Source of the DNA: Rhopalosiphum padi
Lineage: Eukaryota > Arthropoda > Insecta > Hemiptera > Aphididae
Reading direction: 5' to 3'
DNA length: 64,000 bases
NCBI RefSeq assembly: GCF_020882245.1
Contig: NC_083598.1
Location: 33,765,858-33,829,857, forward strand
The notes under the pieces: model-generated
The model's input: only the letters and a program-made list of their open reading frames with translations
The model's database searches: none
What the model was told of the DNA's origin: nothing
Program-made: the position numbers and the translations under genes
Shown: one piece after another, positions 1 through 14,300 of the stretch
Layout: each line of letters starts with the position of its first letter
Numbering within the stretch: position 1 is the stretch's first letter

Positions 1-3000
1 ATGGATGTGCAGTATCTAGTCTTGTAGTATAAATGATTTAAATCTCAAATTATTTTTAATTGTTTTTTTAATTCAAATTATTTCCAAGTCCAAAAATACA
101 ATACTAATACAGACTGACGTAAAGATGCTCCCTCTAACTCTGGTAAATCACATTTAAAAAAGACCTATCGTAGGCTCTCTTGTATAGGTCCTTTCCTCAC
201 TATTCATGGTCATGTCCTTTCTGGTCAAGCAATGCGCACCGTCATGTTCCCACAGTTCACGCGATCTCGGCTTTATGCGTACGAACGATAATTGTCCATG
301 TAACGTACTACCCACGGTCGAACTTGTCAACCACAAACGTTGTGGCTGGATTTTCTAGAAAATGCTATTTTCTAATTTCTAATTGATTATAGGTCTCGAT
401 ATATTGCTATTATAATATTAACATAAAAAATACGCATATGGTGTCTGATTATTTCCCAATTTACGAAATGTTGTTCCTTCCTGTTATTATTTTTCAATAT
501 TTTTAGGCCTAACGTGTTTCAAACTCCTCTAATTTAATATTTAAATGTTTTAATATTTACATCGCAGTATCTGTATTGTATTGCGTTATAGGATATCATA
601 ACAACTCCAATCGTTCTTTTTTATTTCTTACAAAATATATTAGAAACATACAAACTTGTATCTTATTAATTCAGTCAGAGCAAATCGCATTACCAGAGAT
701 GACGAGAAACGAAACGCGTTTTATTATTATTATTATTACAATATAGTTATTATAATAATTATTAATTGTTTTATTGGTATTAGAAACGCATTGGTTTGGA
801 AAATCGATTTTCTCACTTGTCTTTACACTGTAGTATATTTTGGACATTAATTAGTATTGATTTTCGCATGTCCGAACTGGGCCAAATGTATACTACGTTC
901 GCCGAAAGAATATGACAGTTTTGCGAATACGACTTCAGGTCTCTTGCCTTTTACGCACTCCGCTCTTTTCTCCATCATCATTTGTCGATCAGTTATTTTA
1001 GATGGGTCTGTAGTGGGGAACGACTAGTTTTGATTTATGTGCATAACCATATTCTCTCGATAAACGAAGTTTACATGTGTTATGTGTACAATGCCACGAT
1101 CCACGGATAATAGATATTACAATCGTATAGCAAACCGTCCGTGTCATTATAATTTATATCATAACACGTTTATTACGCACAAAATATGATTTTATATCAC
1201 AAGAAATTCGGTGTATTATGTCATTCATCGAAACAATATATGAAATGATAACGATTTTGAAACTTCTCAACTCTAGAAAACCGTTAACTTATCATAATAA
1301 TGTTATGGTAAACTTGGTGTTTTGTTACGATGAGTATTATTAGTCAAAACAGTAAAGAACTGTTTAATTCCAAATGAAAAGAGAAATTACTTGGTTTTGT
1401 AACGATGATTTTATTTATTTTATTTTCGAGGGCAGTGAAAACATCGACAATTTTTATTTTTGCACGAAACTCTTTAACAGATGTGAAATGAAAAGATCCG
1501 TACAGTTATCGAGAAAATCGAGTAAAACTTTGATGATGATGTTATTATTTTGTAACAAACACGTACCTGCAGCTTTAAAAAATAATATCTTGAACATCTT
1601 TTCGGATAAACTAAACGGAATCATTTTAAAGATGAGTTTTCGTTGCTTTTTATTTCAGCCCGACCGGACACTGAACTTCTCGAACTATACTTTTTATCAT
1701 TTTATATTATGTAACATACCCAAAATGTATTATACTATATCTAATAGAAATAATTTTTATTTTTTTCTTCCAGGTAATACATTGTGATACATAGCATAAT
1801 AAATGAATTAACGATGTACTACAAAGACAATAATATTATAATATAATAGTTGTCTTCGATAAAAATAATTTCGGTAAAGATATTTATAATTCATAAATAT
1901 CTATTGTAATTTTTAATACCTAAGTTTAAAATTAAATACTTATAAAAATAATTCTTTATACCTAACTAAACGTTTTACATAGACAATATTATTAACAAAT
2001 TTAATTAGTATAACAAATATTTACTATAAAGTGGATTTACTGAGCCATAGACAATACTTACTTACCAACCAAATATATTCAAATTGAAACTACTACTTGG
2101 GCCTATAGTAATATATAGGTAGGTAACACTATATAGACGTCGTGGGAAATTTCTAGAGATTAGGTGAATGGTTAAATTATATATTAAGGTTAGGATGGGA
2201 GAAAAATCTGTGTATAATGTGTTACTGCTCTGAATATAAAATAAATGTTAAAAATTGTCGATAAAATAATACTGCTTTGAAAATTGATTTTGTCTAGATT
2301 AAATTTCAAAGACTTTTATATTTATATTTTATTATACTATGTGGTTCAAACATTAAACAGTATTTAAAAAATAATAATCAACTTGTATGGCGCTAATATG
2401 GTATATAGATTAAAGTCTATTTTAGTTAAATATAGCTATTACGCAATGTCTTAGATAAATATAATTAATTATTGTGTATTAAATATTAATTAAGAGCTAC
2501 GTGCAATAAAACACGGACTTTTGATAAAAATGTATAGTATTTTTTAATATAATTATATGAACTTTACTCATTTTTTTTTTATTTCTATGCAGATTTAAAA
2601 AATATTGATATAAATTTTGCTTAAAATAATAAATATTCATTTATATTCGTCGATAACAACACTATAAGTATTGATATACAAATATTAATAACGTTACATA
2701 TGTTTTACCCAATATTAATTAGTTTATTATTCATCGAAATCCGTTTTCATTTTAATATTATTATAAAACTGTGTATTGACATGAATATTATTTTGTCTTT
2801 GTTGGGTATTTTCAAAAATTAACACTCCGGTTTTAGGTCTTTTTTCTTTTTAATCTGCACCCATAAAGTTTTGCAAAGGGTTGAATAATATTATTACTAT
2901 TATTATAGAACATAAGTATGATATATGTATTTTAATTTTGGACTATTCTAACACTAACCTTATTTATGGTTTACCTAAGCTTTACGTTTACTTATGTCAT

Positions 3001-4334
3001 ATATTTAACGGAATTTTATTTATTATTTTTTTCATCACCCAAAATAAAAATACCATTATTAATACGTTTAGCATATGCCAACTTTTTTATTAATTATCAT
3101 AGATAATTTGTACCCGCTAAATCACTAAGTATTTTTTTATTCCAGAAATTATGGTAGACTCCAGAGACTTAATGTTATTGACTTCACATATTATCATTTC
3201 ATTGAATAAACTATTCATGTAAAAAAATAATTTTTAAATAAACTAAAAAAAATTTATTTATTAAAAAATAAACATTGCAATCTATAGTATATTTAAATCA
3301 GCTATATAATTTCAATAAAAAGCAACATTATAATAATAGGGTACCCAGATGCGTTATTGTCCACCTTTGATATTACTTTTAACACGGCGTGATGTGTATG
3401 CAATATAGGTACACCACAAAATAAAATATGCATTAGCAAAGCATATTTACTATTATGTATTATTATATTTTTCAACGTTTAATGAAACAAAAAAGCATTT
3501 GTCATTTGTACAATACTACAATCTATCGAATAATCTAATATTTTTGTCGATAACTTCACTAAAACATCCAATTTCTGCATATTAAATTTCTCTAAATAAA
3601 TAATTGTTAACATTTTATCAAAATCCATTGTTTTCATTCATATTAAATAATTAATAGAAAAATGCACGCGACGAAATAGATAATATATACAACTATATAT
3701 ATTATGTGTGTATACAATTACTATCAAGGCGACGTCATGGAATAGCTAAGGATTTTGGATGTGACGTGTTATGTTTTTATGTGAGAAAATGATCAACAAC
3801 TCCTTTCCAAAAACAACTTTAAACAAAGTGTAATGATGCGATAGTTTGATAGTATCAATGACACTAAACTAAAGTGTTAATGTGTTATATTATGTTTTTC
3901 AATTGTTTAAGAAACAATATGAATTCAAAATGTTCAGCGAAGTGTGTGAGATTCCAAATTAACGTTTTAAATATAGATTTTAGAACCCATTCAGAATCCA
4001 TCCTAAACATTGAAAAATGTTTTAATATAAAACTTAATTTGCATAATTGCTAAACCAATATTTTTTTATATTCGTAACAAAAACACACCAAATCTTGAAA
4101 AAAAATGATTTTTAATAATCTTATAAGTCTGTATTTACGATTCGTATCTAATTTAAATATCAACTGAATAGTACAACATTTACATTAGTTTATAGCTTAG
4201 TTAGTTCTAATTATTTTTTGACTAAATAGATGAAAAAGATTTTAAAAAATTAGATATTATTCTTACATAGTTATATTAAATAATAATAATTGATAATTTA
4301 CCTTAAATAAAAATTTTATTGAATGACAGTTTAA
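1..4334. other. AT-rich non-coding DNA
   Basis: No recognisable gene. Open frames here are 60-137 codons, low-complexity (poly-Tyr/Ile/Asn) and lack splice or family signals. Slightly GC-richer patches at about 180-350 and 880-1010 show nothing coding. Confidence 0.6.
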
Positions 4335-4420
4335 GGTTCTGAGTGGTTCAATGAATGTATTTATTTTACAATAATGTGTTTTTTTTTTATGTATATGTAG
4401 GTACACGATAAGTAGTCGAT
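4335..4420 (+). repeat. Dispersed repeat family R1, copy 1
   Basis: Shares the order GGTTCTGAG..., ATGAATGTATT, ATTTTACAATAATGTG, a long T run, then TATGTA...ACACGATA with the copies at 5811, 9303 and 60725. It is diverged. Confidence 0.5.
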
Positions 4421-6697
4421 AAAATTACAAACTATTTTGTAGTTTGAAATTTATAAAAACTTTTATATAGATATTTAAGTTTTGAAAATGTAACATAATT
4501 TATCTTTATTATATATTGAAACCATAAAATCTAAAAAATATATAATGACAATTTTTTTTAAAGACATTTTTAGTTTCGATTTGGACAAAATTACTTATAA
4601 CATTAAAAAAAAAAAATAACGATGTGAATTATTTTTTTATAATTTAAAAACTTTATTCATTTACTAACTTGTATGTATATTATATTAAATTTTAGTTTTT
4701 GAAATAACATTTTTGATTTTTTTTTAATATATTATTATGTATACGAATAAATAAGTAGATACTATGAATCTATTTTTATTGTTTTACGGTATTTAAAGAA
4801 AGATGTTATAAAATTATATGTTATTTAATATAGTAAAAATATATTATTATAATATAATAAATGTGATGTTTTCAAAAAATAATTGTCAACCTACTAAAAT
4901 ACTAAAATTAAAATAAATGATTTTAATCACTATATCAAAAAGCATATTACCATGAAATATATGCTATAACTAGTAAAGCAGGCTGACACTTTGATAGACA
5001 GCCTCTGCTCAAAATTGTTTTTCGTATAAAATTATATATCATTGAATTCAAAATTAACAAACCCATAATAGTGACCCAATCGACAAATAATGTACAATAT
5101 AGAACAGTTCCTCTTGCCAATTTTTCTTTTACGTTAAAACTATATTAGACAGAAAAAAATGAATAACTAAATAACTTTTCTAACTTTAGAAAAAATAATA
5201 TAATATTTTCATTATTAGGTTAACATTTTATGTTGTACCTACATATACACGGGTTGTAAGGACATGGTTGTAAATATGTATAACATCGTTTACATAATAC
5301 TACGTTAGTTTAAAAACCCTACGGACCTTCAAATTAATACGTACTTAAATTATTACGTAATTTAACAAAACTGATTACCAAGTTTCTAGATGAGAACACA
5401 ATGTAATATGTGTTATAATATGTATTCCATTTTACCACATCACAGTTCATAATTGATGAACCCAGAGATAATAATATTAATGAAACTGTATTATTTATAT
5501 TAACTTCAACATGGCTGAATGTTAGAAATGTGAAAATTCTGTTTTCAATTTAAATACAGTGTGTAAGTTTTGATATTATAAAAAGAAATCTTTTTATGAG
5601 AAATTTATGAACTGTTAATATCACAATAATGTTTAACCGTAATAACCTTATAATAGCTCTAAGCAATAGACATTAGTCAGTAAGGAATAATTCGTTTATA
5701 ATAGTGAGTACTTATTTTTAGAGTATATAAACTAAGTTATATGAACCTTATTAAGGTCATAATATTATAAAATAAAATTACAAACATAAATAAGTAGACA
5801 GTTTATTTTTAGATTTTTAATGACGCAATGGATGTATTGGTTTTACAATGTACAATATTGTTTTTATGTGTTACATAATCTTTAATCTTTTGAAGCAGCA
5901 TAATTGAAAAATGTTGAATAAGTTGGTACTTTTAGAATCCAAAAATAAAATGTACGTATAAAAAGTTATTTTCAAAGTAATCAAGGTAAAACAAATTATC
6001 AAATGACAAAAATATTTACGCAAAACCAATTGTTGACAAAATTAATTTTATTTTTGTAACGATGCATAAACAATTTTCCTAAAATAACAGATTTAGAATT
6101 TTCTGGTAGTATTTATTTTAGCATTATCTAAGCATTTAAAGTTTTTATAAATATTTTAACTTTTTTTGTATTATTTTATAGGCATATGATATCGTAAACT
6201 ATTTTTTCAATAAGTTTTTTTCATTCAATAACCAAAACATTTTTATTTTTAAATAAAAAAGGTTAGATTTAAAAAAAATTCCGACCCTAAGATTTCTTCA
6301 AAATAAATAAATATTGTAAATACAATCACCAAAATTCGTAATTTATTTTGTAGTTCATTGTTCATAAGACTATTCATTTTAATACATTAGATTTAAACAT
6401 TTAAAAATCGGATCTTTAAAAGTTTTTTTTTACTGGAATAAAAATAAAAATTAACGTAAAGCTTCACATATTTTTTACGAACTATTAAAATACAATGTAT
6501 CTATATCCAATTGTTTTTATTTTGAAATTATTCAAAAAATATTAATCTTAAAGCATTCCATTATTATTTAAATTATCATTTTTTATACACATCTAAGTCT
6601 TAAAAATATTTAGACTAATTTTAATCTATTTTTAAGGCGCTCAATATATTATACATATAATATATACTTTTTAATGTTTGTCCTGCTTTGGAAAAGT
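4421..6697. other. AT-rich non-coding DNA
   Basis: No gene, RNA gene or clear element seen except the short R1 repeat copy at 5811-5870. Confidence 0.6.
5811..5870 (+). repeat. Dispersed repeat family R1, copy 2 (short)
   Basis: AGATTTTTAATGACGCAATG followed by GATGTATTGGTTTTACAATG and a T-rich stretch with TTTTATGTG, matching the core of the other R1 copies. Confidence 0.5.
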
Positions 6698-6901
6698 AAT
6701 TGTATCATTAGCCAGGGAGGAGGCTGAGAGGAATTCAGCTCCCTGAAATATTAAGAAAGTTTAAAAATTATTTTAATTTTTAATGGTCTATAGTATATAT
6801 TTGTATAGACTCTATACAAATCGCAACAAAAATTTTAAATTGCATTTAAAAAAAAATTGATCAGCCCCCCCCCCTAGAAAAATATACTAGCTACGCCAGT
6901 G
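6698..6901. mobile_element. Small hAT-like MITE remnant with a GCGTAGC-type end
   Basis: The right end reads CTACGCCAGTG (ending 6901). Its reverse complement CACTGGCGTAGCTAG resembles the common hAT-type end CAGTGGCGTAGC. The left end, near 6698-6730, is decayed but keeps TTAGCCAGGGAGGAGGCTGA. A C9-10 run near the right end mirrors the G-rich left end. No target duplication was resolved. Confidence 0.5.
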
Positions 6902-7905
6902 AATTTTATTCATTCAATTTTTAAAATGTTTGCAGAATTGTATGTAGAATTATGTAATTTACTATATTTTCTACCATTAACTAATTAACTAATATAAATT
7001 CATACAAAAGTTGCTAATAAAAATATATAAATAATACAATTTGTATTTAGTTTTTAAAGCACTATTATTATACATGTATTGAATCAATGTCTAATAAAGC
7101 GTCATTCGTCAAACGTTCTATATATTTGTATGTTCAATAGCTTAAAGTTAAATTACAATACATGTGCGAGCTTACCCTATTAAAATAGTAAATATAAAGT
7201 TCTCGGATCGTCATAGTAACTAATATAATTATTTGAATGTCTTAAAATTTAAAATAAATATATTCATTATACATTTAGATACTTTTAGATATAACGAGTA
7301 TATAATATTATTCCATTCCGAGTACAAAAACATATCCCAAAGTAATAAACTTTAAATTAACTAAAATACTAAAATAAAATGTTGTGTACGATAAAATTAC
7401 ATTTTTGGCACAGCTACCTTTTTGTTATATTTTATTTGTATGATGGCCCCATAAAATATCCATGAATGTACATATAATAGGAATTAAGTTATATGAAAAG
7501 GACAAATAATCGATTAATTGGGGTTTAGATATGATATTAAATATTTAATTATTTATTTATGATGAAGAATTCAAATTTATAATTTACAATAACCACATTT
7601 AAAATACAATCATTGCAATTTTCCAGCGACTGTTTTGTATCATAACCATTTTGTAACGTAAATTAATTTTTAATTTTCGAATTCTTGACAATACATTTAG
7701 CAAAACCCGTAATATTATCAAATACTTAGATATTAAAAATATAATATACCTATATATATACCGTTTAAAGTCTCTATAGCGATAGTAATTATTTTTATTT
7801 TTTAATGAGCCCCATCTTTTCTAAAAGAAATTAATAAAAACAATTATGTTATTGAACATTTTAAGTTTCCATAATTGATTCACAAAATCTTCAACTACCT
7901 ACTGC

Positions 7906-8069
7906 CAGTGATGTAAACATGGGGGAGAGACAGAGAGCCATTCCTCCCCCCACCATAGTCTGAATCAACTTAATATAAAAATGAACAGTTATTATTAATT
8001 GTTGATTATGTTTATTTTTAGTATTTTAGGATTGCCCCCTCTCATTTTAAAATCCTGGCTACGCCACTG
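7906..8069. mobile_element. 164-bp hAT-like MITE
   Basis: The left end is CAGTGATGTAAAC and the right end is GGCTACGCCACTG, whose reverse complement CAGTGGCGTAGCC is the inverted partner. The flanking octamers CCTACTGC (7898-7905) and ACTACAGC (8070-8077) match at 6 of 8 positions, consistent with a decayed 8-bp target duplication. A G-rich left and C-rich right interior resemble the element at 6698-6901. Confidence 0.6.
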
Positions 8070-9302
8070 ACTACAGCTGAAGATATTTTCTACGAAAATT
8101 ATATTGTAAATATATGGATACTAAGATGATGTGCACTTTTTTATGGAAATAAATATTAGTCTATTAATATTTAATTATAATACTTATAAAAATAATTACG
8201 TTTAAATTGCATAAAATATCAAAGAAACTGAAAATAAGGTCTAAAGAATACGTTCAATTCATACAATTTTTTTTCGAAATTTAATTAAATCCACAGTTAA
8301 TGTAAAGTGGATGTTGGCATACTTGGTGTATTACCTTGTGAAAATTCGAAATTTAAATATTCAGCTAACTCATCAACAACAATGAAGTTTTTGCTTGGAA
8401 TAAAATCACGTAAAATCATATTACTATATACGTGAAAGCCGATACTACTTTTTTCGAAATTGCTTAGTCAATGTATCACTCTTTAGAAATATATACATAG
8501 AAACAAGAAACTTAAAATTTTTTTGATATTTTTATTTTAACAACCTGTCCATAACTTACAGTAAAAAATTAGATCATATATTAAGTTTAAAGAAAAACCA
8601 AAAAATATTAGTTTACATGTCTGTCGTTTTAAACCATATACTTCCAAAGTCTTAATTTTGATTTTATACTGATGATTTATATATTATACACTTGATCAAA
8701 CCCCACGATAACGGGTTTCGAATTTCTATACGTGACAACCGTATAGGTACTTTGTTATATCGTTTGGATTACAGTCCATCATCTTGCATTACTAACAATC
8801 AACAGCACTCGAAATACCACTAATTTTTAAAACAATGGATTTTTTAAAAGACATTTGACTGTTTCAGTATTATTGAAATCGAATTGAAACTACATTTTGA
8901 CTTGTATGTACATTCTAATAAGTAAACAATTGTAAAATTGTATAAACTCAATTATTTATTTTTTATTTATGAACTAATGAAAATCACAAATTGAATATAC
9001 ATAAATAATGATAATTGTTTTTCTACTAAATTTCTAAGAATATAACACTATAATAATGTTTACGATCATCCTACAGACGTAAAATAATAAATTTTTACTT
9101 GTTTTTTTTTAAATATCTAAACTCCAAAAATAAAACATATTTGTTTATCACTAAATTAGGTTCACAATTAATTATTGTTATCCAATATTTAATTTGGTGA
9201 TAAAAAAATAGTTATACACAACAACTATCCAAATATTTCATATTTTCAAAAAAATGATTATATACAAACTCCGTTTAACTGATTACTTATGTAATTATTT
9301 TT

Positions 9303-9386
9303 TAGATTCAAAGTGATAACATATGTATTGATTTTACAATGATATGTTTTTCTTTTTTATGAATATGCGTACACGATAGTGTAGTC
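9303..9386 (+). repeat. Dispersed repeat family R1, copy 3
   Basis: TTAGATTC, then ATATGTATTGATTTTACAAT, GATATGTTTTTCTTTTTTATG, and GTACACGATAGTGTAGTC. This is the closest match in the window to copies 1 and 4. Confidence 0.6.
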
Positions 9387-10220
9387 AATATAAATAATAT
9401 ACAACTTTATAGTCAGAACTACTATATTAATATAATATAATTCAAACAATTATATCCCATTGATATGATTGATATGACATTAAATCAACAATTATCGTCT
9501 TTATTAATTATTATGTGTAAACCATTCATCAATTGCTTTTTGACAGAAGTATTTTCTTTGAGAATGAAAAATGTTTATTAGAAATTTCATTATAGTATTT
9601 AATTGTGAAAATAAATTGTTAATTGATTAAATCAAATTAGCATCGCGTTCCCCTTCCTTTTATTAGAAATATTGTTAAACTATTTGGCTAAATAATTCAA
9701 GTTCTCATAATTGTCTTATTAAAATACATAGGTATGTATCATTTTTAATGTCTATAACACGTATTACTAATAATATTATTAATATTCGATTACTGTTAAA
9801 AAAATGTTTAATAAAATTTGTATTCTCATAAACATGAACATTGACCATAATTTGACAAATTTAATTGTCAAAAACCAATATCTGTTTTGTAAATAACATA
9901 TAGTTTCAAAACCAAACGGTTATTTTAAATCAATATAGTCAGTTAAATATTTGAATTATTTACGTTTGAAATTTCAACGATTTACTGTTGTTTTATCCAA
10001 ACTTTTAATGTAACTACCAGAATATGCTCATATATATATATATAATATATACTCAGATTTCATAAAGCTATAAGTATATAATATAAAACAATTAATCAAT
10101 TACAGAAGTCAAACAAAAAATAAAAAATAAATGAAAAGAAAAAGATCGATGTGAGTTATTAAGTTAAAATAGTTTAAGTATTTCTAACAACGTACGTGGA
10201 TATAGGTTAGGTGTATACTG

Positions 10221-10242
10221 TATATATATATATATATATATT
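10221..10242. repeat. TA microsatellite
   Basis: Uninterrupted TA dinucleotides. Confidence 0.9.
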
Positions 10243-10399
10243 ATATAAATAATGTTCTATAATTAAATATAATCCATAATGCGGTCCTTTTTACAAGTGG
10301 TAAACTGGCGTAAATTACTTTATAATATAATGATAAATATATATATATTGGATTCTATATAAAATGTTTTTCAACTCAACTCTTTCGGCGTGACGACAA

Positions 10400-10941
10400 T
10401 AAACGGCTTTGTGGTGACCGCCGAGGGCTGCATACACACCGACCACTGTTTCGTAGTTTATCGTTCGTTGTACGCTGTTTCGCGCGCATTGTTTATATAC
10501 GTGATACTCAGTGTATAGTTTGGCGTCAGTTGGCCAAATAAAACCGTGTTAAACTCCTAGCACACGTGAATCATATAACAATAATTTAAAACGGTCTTGG
10601 CTAGCGGTGGAGAGGTTTTTACGGTGGCAGCGGCGAGACAGGATGTGAAAACTGCGATCGAGTATAGTGGCTGTTGCGGTCGGTCCGGCGGCGGGGGGTG
10701 GGTGGTTTACTACGTGGCGGTAGGTCGGGGCATGGGGTTCCATATAAAATTCTCGGACAAAGTGGAGGGACACTGATTTAATGGAGTTGTGAAAAGTTGA
10801 ACTGCGTGAAAACGTCAAAACCACAGTCGCGGTAACAGCTAGTAGCGGTGGTCGTGGCGGTGGTCGTGGCGGTGGTCGTGGTGGTGGTGGTGGCGGTGGT
10901 GACTATAGTCGGTGACCTGCGAGCGGTGTAGAAGACGATGT

Positions 10942-10972
<31 letters not shown>

Positions 10973-11345
10973 GAAGAAGAAGAGGACCGCCCGATTCAGA
11001 GCTGTAAATTACCCGCAGTGTTTTCGCGTATATCCAACAACTAACGTCGTATATCATTGCAGTAGAACTTTTTGGCGGACGGGAGGGATTCCGGTCGCGT
11101 TGTGGCACTCGTTAAAGTTGCCGCCCCACGTGCGCGGGCGTTTGTGCGTGTGAGGCTATTATTCGGCATCGTATAGTACGGCCAGTGTAGTTTGGGTCAC
11201 GTGTGTAGTTGTTGTGCTGATAGCGATGGCGGAGGTACTGAGGTAGTTATAGTGTATGTGCGGGGAATGTGGCGGAGCTGATGGTGGTGGTGGTAGTGGT
11301 GGTGGTGATGGGCAAGTTACTAGGTTTTAAGAGTTATGGAAAAAA
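10400..11345 (+). promoter_or_regulatory. GC-rich, CpG-bearing candidate promoter and 5' untranslated exon
   Basis: Over 900 bases this stretch is sharply GC-richer than the AT-rich DNA on both sides, with many CpG dinucleotides. It has two arthropod initiator-like TCAGT motifs: CTCAGTG near 10508 and GCGTCAGTTGG with TCAGTT at 10526-10531. No clear TATA box is placed upstream. Downstream on the plus strand come GGT/CGT-type and GAA-type simple repeats with many stops in all frames, which suits a 5' leader better than coding. It is the best candidate for the transcription start of the Dpr gene 20 kb downstream, but this link is inferred only from orientation and proximity. Confidence 0.45.
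10942..10984. repeat. GAA trinucleotide tract, once interrupted
   Basis: A run of GAA units broken by one TAG. It sits in the GC-rich candidate leader together with a GGT/CGT-rich stretch just upstream (about 10845-10900). Confidence 0.9.
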
Positions 11346-14300
11346 TACACTGCCGGATACTGAGAGGAAAATCCTCATTTAAAATATCGCAAAATTACAA
11401 AAAAAAAAAAAAATACAAATAAAATAAAATAAAACCAAATCTATTTGAGCCAAAGTTTTAACATCCGTCGTACAGTTTCCGGTAGAATTAACATAATACA
11501 CTTGAATTATATGCAATAGTAAGTTGTAGCATTGTAAGGGCTGAATATATAGATGGACAAATTATATCGAAACTCATATTATTCGTCGTGCATTTTTTTA
11601 TTCACGTGTACAGTAAATAGTAATATAAATATTATCAATATGTGAATAGTCCAATCGATAAAGACATAGACAATAATAACTGTGATATTCATATTATTTA
11701 TTTATTAATATTTTTCAATAATTGGATGAATTTAATCAAATGTATATTATACCTATTTAAACGCTTATGATTAATATCATTTCTCTAGTTCTTTTAAATT
11801 ATAAAATAATCAATAATTTTAATTTATTTTTTTCGTCAACAGGATAAGCTGTTTTAAATATTTATATTTTCTTTATAAATATATACATACCTATGTATTA
11901 TATGCTTAATATTGTTGGACGTCCTATGCATATCAAAGTACAGGGCAAAAAAAAATAATTCTCATTCGAACAAAATTCAAAAGTATATTTGAAACAGTTT
12001 TATAATGTAAAAATGAACATATTTAATTTGCTTTAATCTTAAACAATCTATCCACTCAAATTTACAACACATTTTGAAAGTAACAATTTTTCTACAGCAT
12101 AAAATGATTACCTATCAACCAACCAAGTTTAGGTTAGGTTGTTAATTTGCCCATAATATTATATTTAGAATTTTGTCGTCCTATTGGCCGTGTATGAATA
12201 TAATATATTAGCGTAAGTGAAATAATAATAGAATAATGTGTACATCATATTGTATTCAACTTGTATGTACATGCTCATTATATATCAATAAAGTACGCGA
12301 TAAGAAAAATGACTTTCTTTTACATATTTCCAATGATTATTCATATATTGTACTCTTTCGTTTACATTTCCGTATGGTTATGTATATAATATAAAGTCGT
12401 TATAATATACCTACTTATTTCTCTAATATACAAAGTAGGATTTTAGTTCAGTTAGGTATAATATCATCTGTTCTGAATGCATTTTTAAAAAAAAAATTTT
12501 TTTCTTTCTGTCAAAAAAAATCAAATATATTTATACGTAAAAGTGGGTTTCATTATTTTTTTTTTCAATATGCTTGCTCATAATATTATGTTCTACATTT
12601 CACAGTATCGACTATGATATTTCAATTTTATTTTTCTAATTATTATCAGATCAATATTGAAGTACATTTTTAATAAATGCATATAATTTGTATCATATCT
12701 AAACAAAAATTTATATATAATTGACGTGTATGGCATGTAATAATATTTAACTCAACTATTCTTTTATTATGTTATTATGCATGGACGTTGTTTTTTATAA
12801 TCAAATATGTACTTAGGATTAGAGAGTATATAAAATAATATGTCCATTAAGTGAATTAACATTATTTGAGAACCCTTCAGTTCAAAACGAGTTTATAATA
12901 AAGTTTTCAGATGGATTATTAACATCAGGTTAACGTTATGATAACCAGAGGTGGGTTTATTAGTTTTCAGTCACAGAAAATCCCATGATATTAATGGGAT
13001 TAATTTTAGAAAATCACAGTATTATTTCGGATTAATGTAAGACAGATTTCATAATAGTTGGTTCAAGTCAAAGATGAGGATTTTAGATCATTAATTTTAA
13101 TTCATTAATAGGCAGATCATAAAGCAAAAGCAAACTGTCTGAGAGAGAGGATACGTGCAATCTAAGACATTGCAACTCTGTGTGCTGTTGAAATTGCTTT
13201 TGTTATTAATTTAATCTTGTACCACAAACTGATTTATTACTGCATTATTCAAAAATCGTCAATTTAATGGTGTATATTAGCTAAAAACAATGCCATTAAA
13301 TTGTTTAATAATAGGTACAACTGATGAAAATCTATTCAATAACGGTGTATGATGATGATATTATAATATACAAATCATACTTAGTGAAATACATCTTCGT
13401 TAATTAAAAATTAGTCCCTATTACACGTATTAGATTTATTTAATTAAAATTAATTTCTATGCACGTTATGCACATTAATGGAAAAGAAAACTATTTGTGC
13501 TCAGTTAAATCGTACACACCATAATATAAATAATATAATATTAATTGAATCATTTAATTTATAAAAATAAGTATAAAAGTATTAAATATTCAAATGCTTA
13601 TCTGAAAACAATGCAGACGCTAAATGTAAATTTTAAACTACGATTTTTACATAAATATGTCTTTTGGCAAAGGTTCTATCTGAAATTCGTAAGACTTTTT
13701 TTTTTTTACATTGGTAACATAATTTGTTTTTATAAGAACACGTAAATAAAATATAGTTATATTTAAATTATGTGCATACCCATTTGTAATTTTATACTTA
13801 CTTGGAGATATTGAACATATATATATATATATATAATGTTATTTTAAACCAACATGTAAACAAATATTTTTTCTTACATTTCCATAAAATAGTTTGAAAT
13901 GTTTAATTGAACGGTTGCGGCCGAATGACTGAATTAGGCTTGTAAAACAAATTAAACAATTAGCAAACTACATAATAGCTGAAAACTTTGTCTCAGTTTG
14001 ACTTAAAAGGACACGAATACACCCCCAAAATTTTGAACCTACCCAAAATATCCCTATTCTAAATTTCCTCGCTTGTACGAACTACACAATAACAATAGAA
14101 ACTATTGTTTCTCTACTTCCGACCATGTAAACGGAACAATATAAATACAGCAAGAACATGGTGCATAGTTTGTAGAGAGATTTCTATACAAAATTAGCTA
14201 ACTATCATTCTAAAAATTGCATTTAAGTTCATCACTTAACAGTTAAAATTTCCAATTCGTAAAAAATCAACTGAATTATAGTTACAATGATTTAATAAAA

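Larger units (their letters stand above)
8070..10399. other. AT-rich non-coding DNA
   Basis: No gene seen. Contains R1 repeat copy 3 and a TA microsatellite (10221-10242). Confidence 0.6.

Noticed and set aside
1374..1787. 137-codon plus-strand frame, the longest in the first 10 kb
   Set aside because: Composition is Phe/Asn/Ile/Lys-rich as expected of AT-rich DNA, no motif is recognisable and the codons do not look selected.
12940..13200. Possible TIR element beginning CCAGAGGTGGG
   Set aside because: The left end looks like a common hAT terminus, but no inverted partner or target duplication was found.
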